DNA of 51,438 nucleotides from Acidobacteriota bacterium (GTDB lineage Bacteria; Acidobacteriota; Terriglobia; Terriglobales; Acidobacteriaceae): NCBI GenBank assembly GCA_021810625.1, contig JAJZIJ010000019.1, positions 1 to 51,438 of the forward strand, read 5' to 3'. Shown piece by piece: positions 15,255 to 26,645 of this stretch (position 1 is its first letter; each line of letters starts with the position of its first letter). The notes under the pieces were generated by a model. It saw only the letters and a program-made list of their open reading frames with translations, ran no database searches and was not told where the DNA came from. The position numbers and the translations under genes were made by a program.

Positions 15255-17897
15255 CTACTGCCCCAAGTCCACCTGCAAAGCCCACTGAGCCAAAACTCCC
15301 TGAGATGGGGTGCTGGCCTGCACCATCACGGTGCTGTAGATCGGCGGCGGCGGCGCGCTTCCGCTACAACCGGTCAGCGCCGCCAGACTGGCGCATCCGC
15401 CCAGACACAGAATCGCCACCAGCATCCATCCACTTCGTCCATTGTGTCCACTCCGTCCCTTGTATCCATGCGGCCCGCGTACAACTCTGCATCCCGCCAT
15501 ATCCGCCTGTTTGCGCGCGCGTTGCAGCAGCGCTGCGGCCAGCACGGTAAAAGCCAGCATTAGCCAACCCAGCGGCATCCATCGTCCAGAGCTAAAGGGC
15601 ATGCCCGCTACAGCCAAAAGGTTCGACTGGATGGTCAACGTGATCTGCTGAGCCTGCGACTGCGCGTTGAAAGCGATAGTAGCCGGGGCAAAGATGCACT
15701 CCGCGCCTGCAACCAGCCCGGCGCAGGAAAGCGTGATCGTCTGGTCGAAGCCGTGGAGCGGCGTCAGCGTGATCTGGATTTGTCCGCTGGCTCCGGCGGA
15801 GAGTTGCACCTGCGTGGGATGAATGTCCATCTGCAACGAGGCATCGGAAACAGTGACTCCGACGGAGTTGGAGGTGGAAGAAATATAGTTTGGGTCGCCA
15901 AGGTATTGCGCGGTAAAGGTGTTCATGCCAAGGGGCAGCGCCTGCTGATTCAACACAACAGTCGCATATCCCGTGCCATCCAGCGTGGCTTGTCCAATCT
16001 GCGACGAGCCATCCATGAAAACAACCACACCGGTGGGGACGCCGCTGGTGACGGGCGTAACAATAGCCTCCAGCGTCATCGACTGGCCATAGAGAACCTG
16101 CGCGACAGAGGCGATCAGCGTGGTCTGCGTGGCCGCTGGAACCACTGTCATGTGGGTCAGCGCCACGCTTGGGCCGTAGTTGCACTGCTGGGGATGGTTG
16201 GCCACCACCTGCAAGTTCGTTCCTGTTGGGGCGGCGGGGATGGTCAGGCTGGCCACGCCCGCGCCGTTCAGCGCCGCGCTGCCCACCACAAGACTATTGA
16301 TGGAAAACTGCACCACGCCGGATGAAACCGGCCCCTGCGCGCTGGTTACAGTGGCGATCAGAACAACCGGCGCGCCATAGGCCAGGGAGTCAGGAGTGGC
16401 CGTCACGGTTGTCGTGGTTGCGATCACAGCCAGCGGCTGGCCGATGCCACTCATATTGATTGAATGCGCAGCTCCTGGAATATACAACGTATTGTCGGTT
16501 ACGCTGGCCGCTTCATTCAGATTGCCGGGAACCGTTGGCGCAAAGGCAAAGGTCATGGCGCAGACGCTGCCAGAGGATCGCGAAACATTCGCCACGCAGG
16601 TGTTGGCGTTGCTGTTGACCAGCGGAAAATCCGTCGGGGCAGTCAAAGCCGCTACCTTCAGCGACGCATTACCGACATTCGCCAGTTCCACCGTTTGCGG
16701 CGCGGAGATGCCGCAGCCCACTGCAACATTACCGAAGCTGAGCGGCGCAGGCGGCAGAGCGGTAATGCTGCGCACAGCGCCGTCGGTCTGATCCGCCAGC
16801 ACAACCTGACCCAGCGCGTCCGTACCCACGCCGCTCGGAGCGGCCAATTCCGCCAGCGTGGAGGCTCCTCCATCTCCGGCAAAGCCTGGTTGATTTGAAC
16901 CCGCAATGGTTTCGATGGTGCCGTCGGCTGCATCCACGCGGCGGATGCGCGCATTGGCGCTGTCGGAAATATATAGATTGCCACTTGTATCCAGCGTCAA
17001 TCCGGTGGGAGCATTCAAAAGCGCGCTGGTGGCTGGCCCGCCATCGCCGCCAAACCCTCCCGGCTGCCCTGCGGTTCCGGCAACGATCTGAATCTCTCCT
17101 GTGCTGGTCACGACCTCCCGGACAAGATTGTGCCCGGTATCCGTCAGATACAGATTGTCCGATGAGTCAAGCGCAACGCCCTGTGGATTGGACAGAGCGG
17201 CCTGCGTGGCAGCGAGGCCATCGCCATTGTAGGTGGTGGAACCATTGCCCGCATACAGCGAAATGCGACCGGAGGCAGCATCGACGAAGCGGATGCGATT
17301 GTTCGCGCTGTCAGCGATCAAGATATTGCCACTCGCATCCACGGCAAGCGCAGCGGGCAGGTTCAATTCCGCTGCTGTGGCCAGCCCGCCGTCTCCTGCG
17401 TATCCGGCTGTGCCATTGCCGGCAATGGTTGCAATCTCTCCCGTCGCCGCCGTCACCTTGCGGATCACGCTGTTGCCGGTATCCGCGATATAAAGATTGC
17501 CATACGCATCAACAGCGATGCCTGCCGGATGGTTGAGCTGCGCCATGATTGCCAAAGCGCCATCGCCGGCATACCCCTGTTGCCCGTTGCCAGCCACGGT
17601 GGTAAGGATGCCTGTAACTACATCCACGCGGCGGATGCGATTGTTCGCCGTGTCGGCGATATACAGATTTCCTCCACCGTCCAGCGCGACCCCTTGCGGC
17701 AGATTCACTGCGGCAGTGGTGGCGGCGACGCCATCGCCGGAAAATCCAGGCGCGCCGATTCCTGCGACGTGATTGATCTGTTGCAGCAATGCCACCGGAG
17801 CGCTCAAAGCTCTCAACACACAAAGCGGGGACAGCGTGAAGAAGCAAAGCAAGAAAAGGCGGCGAAAGGCTACGAAGCGGGAACATGACCACGTCAT
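15255..17897 (-). CDS. NHL-repeat and Ig-like surface protein
   Basis: 880 residues. A signal peptide (RLFLLCFFTLSPLCVLRALS) is followed by six NHL units, about 55 residues each over residues 45-385, with the pattern GDGG-A-A-LN-P-G-A-D-GN-YIAD-NNRIR; these make a beta-propeller. Next come a choice-of-anchor-type domain (LSFGNVAVG...) and Ig-like domains (TTTVTATPDSLAYGAPV; TTLIASVAQVLYGQSM; QLSAGASGQIQITLTP). Near the C-terminus a membrane helix (PLGWLMLAFTVLAAALL), a short Gly-X-Y stretch, a second hydrophobic segment and LTGC precede about 35 polar residues. The protein is probably on the cell surface or secreted, with a binding or adhesive role; the ligand is unknown. The start at 17897 was chosen because it leaves a full signal peptide. 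Acidobacteria encode many such proteins. Confidence 0.88.
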   Translation of the reverse strand: MTWSCSRFVAFRRLFLLCFFTLSPLCVLRALSAPVALLQQINHVAGIGAPGFSGDGVAATTAAVNLPQGVALDGGGNLYIADTANNRIRRVDVVTGILTTVAGNGQQGYAGDGALAIMAQLNHPAGIAVDAYGNLYIADTGNSVIRKVTAATGEIATIAGNGTAGYAGDGGLATAAELNLPAALAVDASGNILIADSANNRIRFVDAASGRISLYAGNGSTTYNGDGLAATQAALSNPQGVALDSSDNLYLTDTGHNLVREVVTSTGEIQIVAGTAGQPGGFGGDGGPATSALLNAPTGLTLDTSGNLYISDSANARIRRVDAADGTIETIAGSNQPGFAGDGGASTLAELAAPSGVGTDALGQVVLADQTDGAVRSITALPPAPLSFGNVAVGCGISAPQTVELANVGNASLKVAALTAPTDFPLVNSNANTCVANVSRSSGSVCAMTFAFAPTVPGNLNEAASVTDNTLYIPGAAHSINMSGIGQPLAVIATTTTVTATPDSLAYGAPVVLIATVTSAQGPVSSGVVQFSINSLVVGSAALNGAGVASLTIPAAPTGTNLQVVANHPQQCNYGPSVALTHMTVVPAATQTTLIASVAQVLYGQSMTLEAIVTPVTSGVPTGVVVFMDGSSQIGQATLDGTGYATVVLNQQALPLGMNTFTAQYLGDPNYISSTSNSVGVTVSDASLQMDIHPTQVQLSAGASGQIQITLTPLHGFDQTITLSCAGLVAGAECIFAPATIAFNAQSQAQQITLTIQSNLLAVAGMPFSSGRWMPLGWLMLAFTVLAAALLQRARKQADMAGCRVVRGPHGYKGRSGHNGRSGWMLVAILCLGGCASLAALTGCSGSAPPPPIYSTVMVQASTPSQGVLAQWALQVDLGQ

Positions 17898-18157
17898 GAT
17901 GCATCTCCAGGAGTCAACAGATGATATCGGCCCATTCCAAAAAATCTGGAGCGGTCAATTTCACGGACACCGTACAGGCTTCGGTATGGTCGTGTTTTTT
18001 TGTGTGGAAGCAAGAAGATGCTTCGGAAGAAACGGTAAATGCCACCTCGAGAAAATTCCCAGATTGGCATTTTCTTCGACTTCGCAACCTGTCCTTCGAT
18101 TCTCCCGGCGCTGCGACTAAAATAGAAGACAAGGCGGAATCGACAGCCATCCTTTCC

Positions 18158-20662
18158 ATGTCTCCATCTTCGTCGCCCACATCTCCATCCCCGTCGCGTG
18201 AGCAGGTTTTGGATATCTTCCGTCGCTGGGGCTACCTGCAAGCGCAGCTTGATCCTCTGCGGCAATATCTCTCTTCGCAGCCTGTTCCAGAGATGGAAAT
18301 TCATGGGCCATTCGCTGAGGAGGCGCGCGCCCTCTACTGCGGCACCATTGGTGTTGAGTTCATGCACATTGCCGATGCAGCGCGTCGGCAGTGGGTGGCC
18401 GAACATTTGGAGGCTGCCGCGCCGCCGCCAAATTCGGAGCGCGCGCTGGACTTGCTGCTCCGTGCCGACAGCTTGGAGCAGGTTATTCAGGCGCGCTATC
18501 TCGGAACCAAGCGCTTTTCACTGGAGGGCGTCACGGCGCTCATTCCCTTTCTCGACGAGGTGTTGAACCGGGCCAGCGAGCTGGGCGCGGAAAGAGCCGT
18601 TCTGGCGATGAGCCACCGAGGGCGACTCAATGTAATGGTGAACACTCTCGGCAAGTCTGCCGCAGATATTTTTTCCCGATTCGAGGATGTCGATCCGCGC
18701 AGTATTCTCGGCGGCGGCGACGTGAAATACCACATTGGAGCCACGGGAGATTTTGTTACGCGGCAGGGCGGCGAGATGGCCTTGCATCTGGTCTCCAATC
18801 CCAGCCATCTGGAGGCAGTCGATCCGGTTGCCATTGGGCGGGCCTATGCCCGACAGGCGCGGATCGGCGCAGCAGGCCGGGATCGCGTGCTGCCCATCCT
18901 CATCCACGGCGATGCCGCCTTTGCGGGACAGGGCATCTGGGCAGAGACCATGAACCTGAGTGGGATCGAAGGCTATTCCGTGGGCGGCGGTATCCAGATC
19001 ATTGTCAACAACCTGATTGGCTTTACGGCGGAGCCGGAGGAGTACAACTCTTCCCGCTTTTCCTCCGACCTTGCCCGACGCCTGCATGTGCCAATCTTCC
19101 ACGTCAATGCGGAGGACGTGGATGCCGTGGTTCGTGTCGCCGCGTTTGCGGTGGAGTATCGCTTTCGCTTCCACTCGGATGTTGTGATTGACCTGATCGG
19201 ATACCGACGGCATGGTCACAGTGAAGTTGATGATCCGACCATCACGCAGCCGTTGCGCTATGCCAGGATCAAGGATCATCCGCCGCTGTCCAAAATTTAT
19301 GCGCGGCAGATCGGTGTTGATCCCGCGCCGCGCGCGCAGGCGTTGCAGGCGGAGTACGAGCAGGCGTTGCAGCAGGCCCAGCAGATGCAAAAAAGAGCTG
19401 CGCTGGCGCGCCTGCCGGAGTACTGGTCGGCCTACAAGGGTGGGCCGTACCTGCCGGAATATGAAGTCGAGACGGGAATTTCTTCGGCGGAGTTGAGCAA
19501 AATTGCGGCGGGGTTGACAGCATATCCTGCGAGTTTTCATATCCACGCAAAGATCAAGAAGCTGTTGGCGCAGCGCGCGGAGATGGGCAGTGGAGAGCGT
19601 GCCTTCGACTACGGCATGGCGGAGGCTGTTGCGCTGGGATCGTTGCTGATGCGTGGCACGCCGGTGCGACTCAGCGGGCAGGACAGCCAGCGGGGCACCT
19701 TCAACCAGCGGCACAGTGTTTTGATTGATGTTGCAAACGAAGAAAAATTTGTTCCGCTCAATCATTTGAGCCAGGATCAGGCCCGGTTTGATGTTTACAA
19801 TTCGCTGCTCTCGGAAGCGGGCGTGTTGGGTTTTGAGTACGGCTATAGCCGCGACTATCCCGAAGCTCTGGTGATGTGGGAGGCGCAATTCGGGGATTTT
19901 GCTAATGGCGCGCAGATTATTATCGACCAGTTTCTCTCTTCCGGCGAAGACAAGTGGGGATTGCTGAGCGGACTTGTTCTGTTGTTGCCGCACGGGTATG
20001 AAGGGCAGGGGCCGGAGCACTCCAGTGCGCGCGTTGAGCGTTACCTGCAACTGGCGGCGCGGGACAACATGCAGATATGCCAGCCTTCGACCGCAGCCCA
20101 ATACTTCCACCTTCTGCGCCGACAGGCGCTGCGCAGGTGGCGCAAGCCGCTGGTTGTTTTCACTCCGAAGAGTATGCTGCGGCATCCCGACGCGCTCTCG
20201 CCGATTCAGGATTTTGCTCGTCCAAATTTTCTCAACGTTCTACCTGAAACGGAGTTGCAGGGCGCGCAGCGCCTGTTGCTTTGTACCGGAAAGATTGGCC
20301 ACGAGTTGCGCGCCGAGCGCAGAAAACGGCAGGATTCCACGACGGGAATTTTGTTCATCGAGCAGTTGTATCCTTGGCCGGAGGCGGAGTTACGCGCGGC
20401 AGTGGACGCGCATCCCGAAGCGCGCGAGGTGGTCTGGGTACAGGAGGAGCCAAAGAATATGGGCGCGCGTTCCTTCGTTTTGCCGCGCCTGCGTCGTCTC
20501 CTCTCTGACCGAAAGGTGCGCAGTGTGCAACGCTCGGCTGCCGCCAGCCCAGCCACCGGCTCCGGCAAAGCGCATGAAATGGAACAGAAGACGCTGATCG
20601 ATCTGGCGCTCAGTCCTTCTCACGCAAAATCGGATTCGTCCAGAAAACAACTACAATTGTAA
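18158..20662 (+). CDS. sucA: 2-oxoglutarate dehydrogenase E1 component
   Basis: About 834 residues from the ATG at 18158. It decarboxylates 2-oxoglutarate with thiamine diphosphate and passes succinyl groups to E2 in the TCA cycle. Family landmarks: YCGTIGVEFMHI, MSHRGRLNVMVNTLGK, the ThDP/Mg site HGDAAFAGQG with ...IVNNLIGFTAEPEE, YRRHGHSEVDDP, RLSGQDSQRGTFNQRHSVL, and LPHGYEGQGPEHSSAR. It lacks most of the N-terminal E2-binding extension of E. coli SucA (933). An in-frame TTG-type start at 17921 would add 79 residues of unconvincing sequence. The ribosome site before 18158 is poor, so the start is uncertain. No sucB or lpd lies in the window. The stop is two bases before thiO. Confidence 0.93.
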   Translation: MSPSSSPTSPSPSREQVLDIFRRWGYLQAQLDPLRQYLSSQPVPEMEIHGPFAEEARALYCGTIGVEFMHIADAARRQWVAEHLEAAAPPPNSERALDLLLRADSLEQVIQARYLGTKRFSLEGVTALIPFLDEVLNRASELGAERAVLAMSHRGRLNVMVNTLGKSAADIFSRFEDVDPRSILGGGDVKYHIGATGDFVTRQGGEMALHLVSNPSHLEAVDPVAIGRAYARQARIGAAGRDRVLPILIHGDAAFAGQGIWAETMNLSGIEGYSVGGGIQIIVNNLIGFTAEPEEYNSSRFSSDLARRLHVPIFHVNAEDVDAVVRVAAFAVEYRFRFHSDVVIDLIGYRRHGHSEVDDPTITQPLRYARIKDHPPLSKIYARQIGVDPAPRAQALQAEYEQALQQAQQMQKRAALARLPEYWSAYKGGPYLPEYEVETGISSAELSKIAAGLTAYPASFHIHAKIKKLLAQRAEMGSGERAFDYGMAEAVALGSLLMRGTPVRLSGQDSQRGTFNQRHSVLIDVANEEKFVPLNHLSQDQARFDVYNSLLSEAGVLGFEYGYSRDYPEALVMWEAQFGDFANGAQIIIDQFLSSGEDKWGLLSGLVLLLPHGYEGQGPEHSSARVERYLQLAARDNMQICQPSTAAQYFHLLRRQALRRWRKPLVVFTPKSMLRHPDALSPIQDFARPNFLNVLPETELQGAQRLLLCTGKIGHELRAERRKRQDSTTGILFIEQLYPWPEAELRAAVDAHPEAREVVWVQEEPKNMGARSFVLPRLRRLLSDRKVRSVQRSAAASPATGSGKAHEMEQKTLIDLALSPSHAKSDSSRKQLQL

Positions 20663-20664
20663 AT

Positions 20665-21780
20665 ATGAGTCGGCCCCTTGTTGCGGATGTCGTCATCGCG
20701 GGCGGTGGCATTATTGGACTGTCGCTCGGATTGGAATTGCTGCGGCGCGGCCTTGCGGTTGTCGTGCTGGAACGGCATCAAGCGATGAGTTCCGCGTCGT
20801 GGGCCGCAGGTGGAATGTTGGCGGTGGACGATCCGCAAAATCCGCCGGGGCTACTTCCGCTCTCGGTTCGTAGCCGCGCTCTCTACCCTGCTTATCTGGA
20901 AAATATCGAGTCGCGATCGGGATGCTCGGTTCCTCTGCGCACACAGCAGGCACTCCAGCAGATAGAGCCGGAGCAGCCGTATACTGGCGCATTCGCGACG
21001 GCGGCGGAGATGGCAGCCTTGGCGCCAGGGCTTGCGGTTCGTGGACAGAGGTTTGCCATTTTTGAGGAGGGCAGTCTCGATCCCAATGATCTTCGCGCCG
21101 CGCTGCCTGCGGCCTTTCTCGCAGCCAAGGGAACGCTGCTCGAAGGAACGCCGATGCTGGGAGTTGCGAGCACGGCGAACGGAGTTCAGGTGACGACGCA
21201 ACGCGAACAAATTGCGGCGGGCATGTTCGTGAACTGTTGCGGAGCCTGGGCCGGGGAGTTACATCTGGGCGGTTTGCCCATTGCGCCCGTCAAGGGGCAG
21301 ATGGTCAATCTGTCCTGTTCTCCAGAGCGGCTGCGCTGCGTGGTGCGCGCGACGGGAGTGTATCTGATTCCACGCGGCGAGGGTCGCGTGACCGTGGGTG
21401 CCACGGTGGAACACGCGGGCTTTGACGAGACGGTGCAGGAGTCGGGCATTCAAGGGCTGATCGCGCTGGCCGCTCAACTGCTTCCAGAGTTGCAAACGCC
21501 GCTGCAGCGGGAGTGCTGGGCCGGATTGCGTCCGGGCACGCCCGATGGTTTGCCCATCCTTGGCGCATCGGAAATTAAAAACTTCTGGCACGCCACGGGA
21601 CATTACCGCGACGGCATCCTGCTGGCTCCTGTAACCGCGCAGGTGATGGCGCAGGCGATGCTGGGAGAAACGCCGGATGTTCCCCTGGAGGCGTTTGCTC
21701 CGGGCCGATTCGCGACAGCCGCTCCATCAGCGGCGCAAACCATCGACCAAGAAACGAATCCCAGAAGGCAGGAAAAGTGA
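20665..21780 (+). CDS. thiO: Glycine oxidase ThiO-like FAD-dependent oxidoreductase
   Basis: 371 residues of the DAO family. The N-terminal dinucleotide motif is VVIAGGGIIGLSLGLELLRRG, ending in Glu of VLERH. WAAGGMLA is the ThiO-type FAD contact. GAWAGEL, PVKGQM, YLIPRGEGRVTVGATVE and WAGLRPGTPDGLPILG follow, with GHYRDGILLAP near the C-terminus. ThiO oxidises glycine to iminoacetate for the thiazole half of thiamine. No thiS, thiG or thiE is nearby. It starts two bases after the sucA stop; since SucA needs thiamine diphosphate, the pairing may be meaningful. A related amine oxidase role cannot be excluded. Confidence 0.82.
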   Translation: MSRPLVADVVIAGGGIIGLSLGLELLRRGLAVVVLERHQAMSSASWAAGGMLAVDDPQNPPGLLPLSVRSRALYPAYLENIESRSGCSVPLRTQQALQQIEPEQPYTGAFATAAEMAALAPGLAVRGQRFAIFEEGSLDPNDLRAALPAAFLAAKGTLLEGTPMLGVASTANGVQVTTQREQIAAGMFVNCCGAWAGELHLGGLPIAPVKGQMVNLSCSPERLRCVVRATGVYLIPRGEGRVTVGATVEHAGFDETVQESGIQGLIALAAQLLPELQTPLQRECWAGLRPGTPDGLPILGASEIKNFWHATGHYRDGILLAPVTAQVMAQAMLGETPDVPLEAFAPGRFATAAPSAAQTIDQETNPRRQEK

Positions 21781-22748
21781 ATCGCGCCAGCCGCATTTTT
21801 GTTGCTGGACATCGTGGATTGGCGGGTTCAGCCATCACGCGCCAATTGACGGCAGAGGGCTATGGAAATCTGCTGCTGCGTACCCGTGCGGAGATGGATC
21901 TGACGGTGCGCGCTGCGGTGGAGGATTTTTTTGCGAAGGAAACTCCAGAATATGTCTTTCTGGCAGCGGCAAAGGTTGGCGGCATCCAGGCCAACAACGC
22001 CTATCCAGCGGATTTTATCCGCGAAAATCTACGCATTCAATCCAACATTATTGATGCCTGCGCCCAGTTCGGCGTAAAGCGGCTGTTGTTTCTTGGCTCC
22101 AGTTGCATCTATCCCAAGCTCTGTCCGCAGCCGATCCGCGAGGAGTTCCTGCTGTCCGGGCCGCTGGAGCCAACCAATCGCCCGTATGCCGTGGCCAAGA
22201 TTGCGGGCATTGAGCAGTGCTGGGCCTACAATCGCCAGCAGGGCACGAAATTTCTGGCGGCGATGCCGACGAATTTGTATGGGCCGGAGGACAATTTCGA
22301 TCTGGAGACCTCCCACGTTCTGCCAGCGTTGATGCGTAAAGTGGCGCAGGCGAAGGCCACCGGCGCAGGCGAGATTGTGGTTTGGGGCACGGGAACGCCA
22401 CGCCGCGAGTTCCTCTACAGCGACGATCTTGCTGCGGCCTGCGTTCATCTAATGCAGCTTGCCGACGCGGACTTTGAGACGCTGCTGCGTGAGGATTCTC
22501 CACCGATTGTGAACATCGGCACCGGAGAAGACGTTACGATCCGCGAGTTGGCGGAGATGGTCTGCCGCGTGCTTGGCTACAAGGGCGCTTTGCGTTTTGA
22601 TTCTTCCCGACCCGATGGCACGCCCCGCAAACTGCTGGATGTGAGCCGCATGAGCGCTCTCGGCTGGCGCGCGCGCACTCGTCTGGAAGATGGGATTTTG
22701 CGGACGTACAACCAGGTAAAAGATCGCTGGCTTCCAACCCCGGAATGA
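21777..22748 (+). CDS. fcl: GDP-L-fucose synthase
   Basis: 323 residues starting at a GTG that overlaps the thiO stop (GTGA). It is an extended short-chain dehydrogenase: NADP motif GHRGLAGSA, then AAKVGGI and NNAYPADFI, the catalytic Ser in GSSCIYP, Tyr and Lys in YAVAK, and PTNLYGPEDNFD. All match GDP-L-fucose synthase (GDP-4-keto-6-deoxymannose epimerase-reductase). It makes GDP-fucose for surface polysaccharide. The partner gene gmd is not in the window. AAGGCAGG serves as ribosome site. The overlap points to one sucA-thiO-fcl transcript. Confidence 0.92.
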   Translation: MNRASRIFVAGHRGLAGSAITRQLTAEGYGNLLLRTRAEMDLTVRAAVEDFFAKETPEYVFLAAAKVGGIQANNAYPADFIRENLRIQSNIIDACAQFGVKRLLFLGSSCIYPKLCPQPIREEFLLSGPLEPTNRPYAVAKIAGIEQCWAYNRQQGTKFLAAMPTNLYGPEDNFDLETSHVLPALMRKVAQAKATGAGEIVVWGTGTPRREFLYSDDLAAACVHLMQLADADFETLLREDSPPIVNIGTGEDVTIRELAEMVCRVLGYKGALRFDSSRPDGTPRKLLDVSRMSALGWRARTRLEDGILRTYNQVKDRWLPTPE

Positions 22749-22889
22749 CGGATATCTTTGGAGGAACGAACAGAATCCCGGTTTGTCGAAGTCGCCCAAA
22801 GGCGGAATTCTGAAAAGGATTCTCCCAAAAAGACGAAAAAATGTTCCAATTCTGAAATATCGTCTTCAGTAGACAGGTTGGGGTGGAAC

Positions 22890-24575
22890 ATGGCGTCAAA
22901 GCGCATGTCGAAGATTTTTCCGTCGTTCTGGTGGATGCTATGCAGCATCCTGACGGGTGCCATCTTCGTCGGTGTCGTCTACAAAATGCAATCCCACCCG
23001 ATGATGTTTGGGATGTCCCCTGCCGAGGCGTACTTGTCCGTGGCGAGCTTTGCGGGAATCCTGCTGTGTGGAGTCGGGATGCTTGGCGAGCGGGTATTCC
23101 GTATGCGGCGCGATCATATCCAGCTTTCCGAGCAGGTTTTGGACAGCCAGGTTGCAGCGGAGCGGGCACGCGAGGAGGCGGAACGGCTGGCCTTCTACGA
23201 TCCCCTGACAGATTTGCCCAATCGCCGATTGCTGCTGGATCGTCTCCAGCAGGCATTTACGGATGCCCAGGGCAGTCGTCAGTGGGGCGCAGCCATCGTT
23301 CTCGATCTCGACCACTTCAAGCCGATCAATGACATCCACGGACACGCGGCGGGCGATGATTTGTTGCGCGCGGTCGGTCAGCGTCTGGCATCGGGACTCC
23401 GGCGCAGGGATACGGTGGGTCGCTATGGCGGAGATGAGTTTGTAATTCTGCTGGAAAACATGGGTTCCAGCCGGGAAGTTGCCACCCGCGCCGCCGAGCG
23501 CGTGGCCCAAAAGGCGCGCGCGCTGGTGTCCAGGACGGTAACGCTCTCCGGTGGCCCTGCTTCGATCTCGGCCAGCCTGGGGATTGCGTTGTTCCCGGTG
23601 CCGGATCAGGCCAATGCGCTGGAGGTGTTGCGCCAGGCCGATATTGCGCTGTCGCGCAGCAGGGAGCTGGGCTGCGACGGCACCTGCGTATTTGAATCAT
23701 CGATGGCCTTGGAGTTACGGCAGCGGAGAGCCTTCGATTATCCCTTGCGGGGCGCTTTGGAGAGGCAAGAGTTCTTTCTGTATTTACAGGCCAAGAACGA
23801 TGTGCATGGGCAGGTCAAGGGAGCAGAGGTACTGTTGCGCTGGGAGCATCCTGAGCTTGGCCGGGTTGCTCCAGAGATATTTATCCCGCTGGCGGAGGAG
23901 AGTGGCGCGATCCTCGCGTTGGGAGAGTGGGTTCTGCGGCAGAGCTGCATTCTGCTTGCCCAGACCGCGCATCTTGGCGTGGAGTATTCGCTTTCCGTCA
24001 ATGTAAGCCCGCGCCAACTGCGCCAGTCTGGATTCATTGCGATGATCCAGAACATACTGCAAGAGACCGGGGCACCCGCGTTCCGGCTGACGCTGGAGGT
24101 GACCGAAGGCCAGTTTCTTTCCAACATCGATCATGTTATTGCCGTGTTGCGGGAGTTGCGGGATATGGGTGTTCGCATTTCCATCGACGATTTTGGCACG
24201 GGATATTCCTGCCTGTTCTATCTGCAAAAGCTGCCCTTGGATGAGATCAAGATCGATCAGAGTTTCATCCAGTCCGCGCCAAACGATCCCAGTTGCGCCG
24301 TGCTGGTTGATGCCATTCTGGCCATTACGCGCCAATTTGGATTGGACGTGGTGGCTGAGGGGGTGGAATCCCAGGCGCAGCTTGCATTCCTTGTGGATCG
24401 GGGCTGCACGCGCTTCCAGGGATATTACTTTGGCCATCCGCAGCCAGTGGTGGAGTTCCTTGCCACGCTGGATTCCACGCGGGAGTCCCACTTCGGCGAT
24501 CGACAGCGGCTGGCGGCAATCGAGACCCTCGCGCATGGACGGGAACCTGCCGATAACACGGACGGGCCGCGATAG
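22890..24575 (+). CDS. Membrane GGDEF-EAL cyclic-di-GMP enzyme
   Basis: 561 residues from the ATG at 22890, which has GGTGGAA upstream; a TTG 44 codons earlier is less likely. Two membrane helices come first (residues ~12-33 and ~48-66), then a short coiled linker (QLSEQVLDSQVAAERAREEAE, in part). The GGDEF domain has GGDEF at about 180-184 and an RRRD inhibitory site five residues before it. The EAL domain starts EVLLRW near 312 (Val in place of Ala) and keeps the metal and substrate residues in NVSPRQL, LEVTEG, DDFGTGYS, KIDQSFI and AEGVES. Both synthesis and breakdown of cyclic-di-GMP look possible. It has no sensor domain outside the membrane. It lies next to a phosphorelay block ending in a second GGDEF protein. 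Confidence 0.93.
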   Translation: MASKRMSKIFPSFWWMLCSILTGAIFVGVVYKMQSHPMMFGMSPAEAYLSVASFAGILLCGVGMLGERVFRMRRDHIQLSEQVLDSQVAAERAREEAERLAFYDPLTDLPNRRLLLDRLQQAFTDAQGSRQWGAAIVLDLDHFKPINDIHGHAAGDDLLRAVGQRLASGLRRRDTVGRYGGDEFVILLENMGSSREVATRAAERVAQKARALVSRTVTLSGGPASISASLGIALFPVPDQANALEVLRQADIALSRSRELGCDGTCVFESSMALELRQRRAFDYPLRGALERQEFFLYLQAKNDVHGQVKGAEVLLRWEHPELGRVAPEIFIPLAEESGAILALGEWVLRQSCILLAQTAHLGVEYSLSVNVSPRQLRQSGFIAMIQNILQETGAPAFRLTLEVTEGQFLSNIDHVIAVLRELRDMGVRISIDDFGTGYSCLFYLQKLPLDEIKIDQSFIQSAPNDPSCAVLVDAILAITRQFGLDVVAEGVESQAQLAFLVDRGCTRFQGYYFGHPQPVVEFLATLDSTRESHFGDRQRLAAIETLAHGREPADNTDGPR

Positions 24576-24741
24576 AAATACGGCACTCCGGTCGTTGCGG
24601 CAACTCTCGTTCAGAAGGATGCCCTTCTGCGACGATCTGTGCAGCCGGAGAAACATTTTAGAGGAGCGGGCAGGATGCAAAGCAGGCTGAATCCGCGCAA
24701 CGTTTTGCTTGCCAAACGTCGATGTGCCGGGGAGTCGTGGC

Positions 24742-26631
<1,890 letters not shown>

Positions 26632-26645
26632 AGGAAGGAGCAAGC

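Noticed and set aside
17921-18157. 79-codon N-terminal extension of SucA
   Set aside because: The frame is open, but the residues do not resemble the SucA N-terminal arm and no strong start is seen. I kept the ATG at 18158 with doubt.
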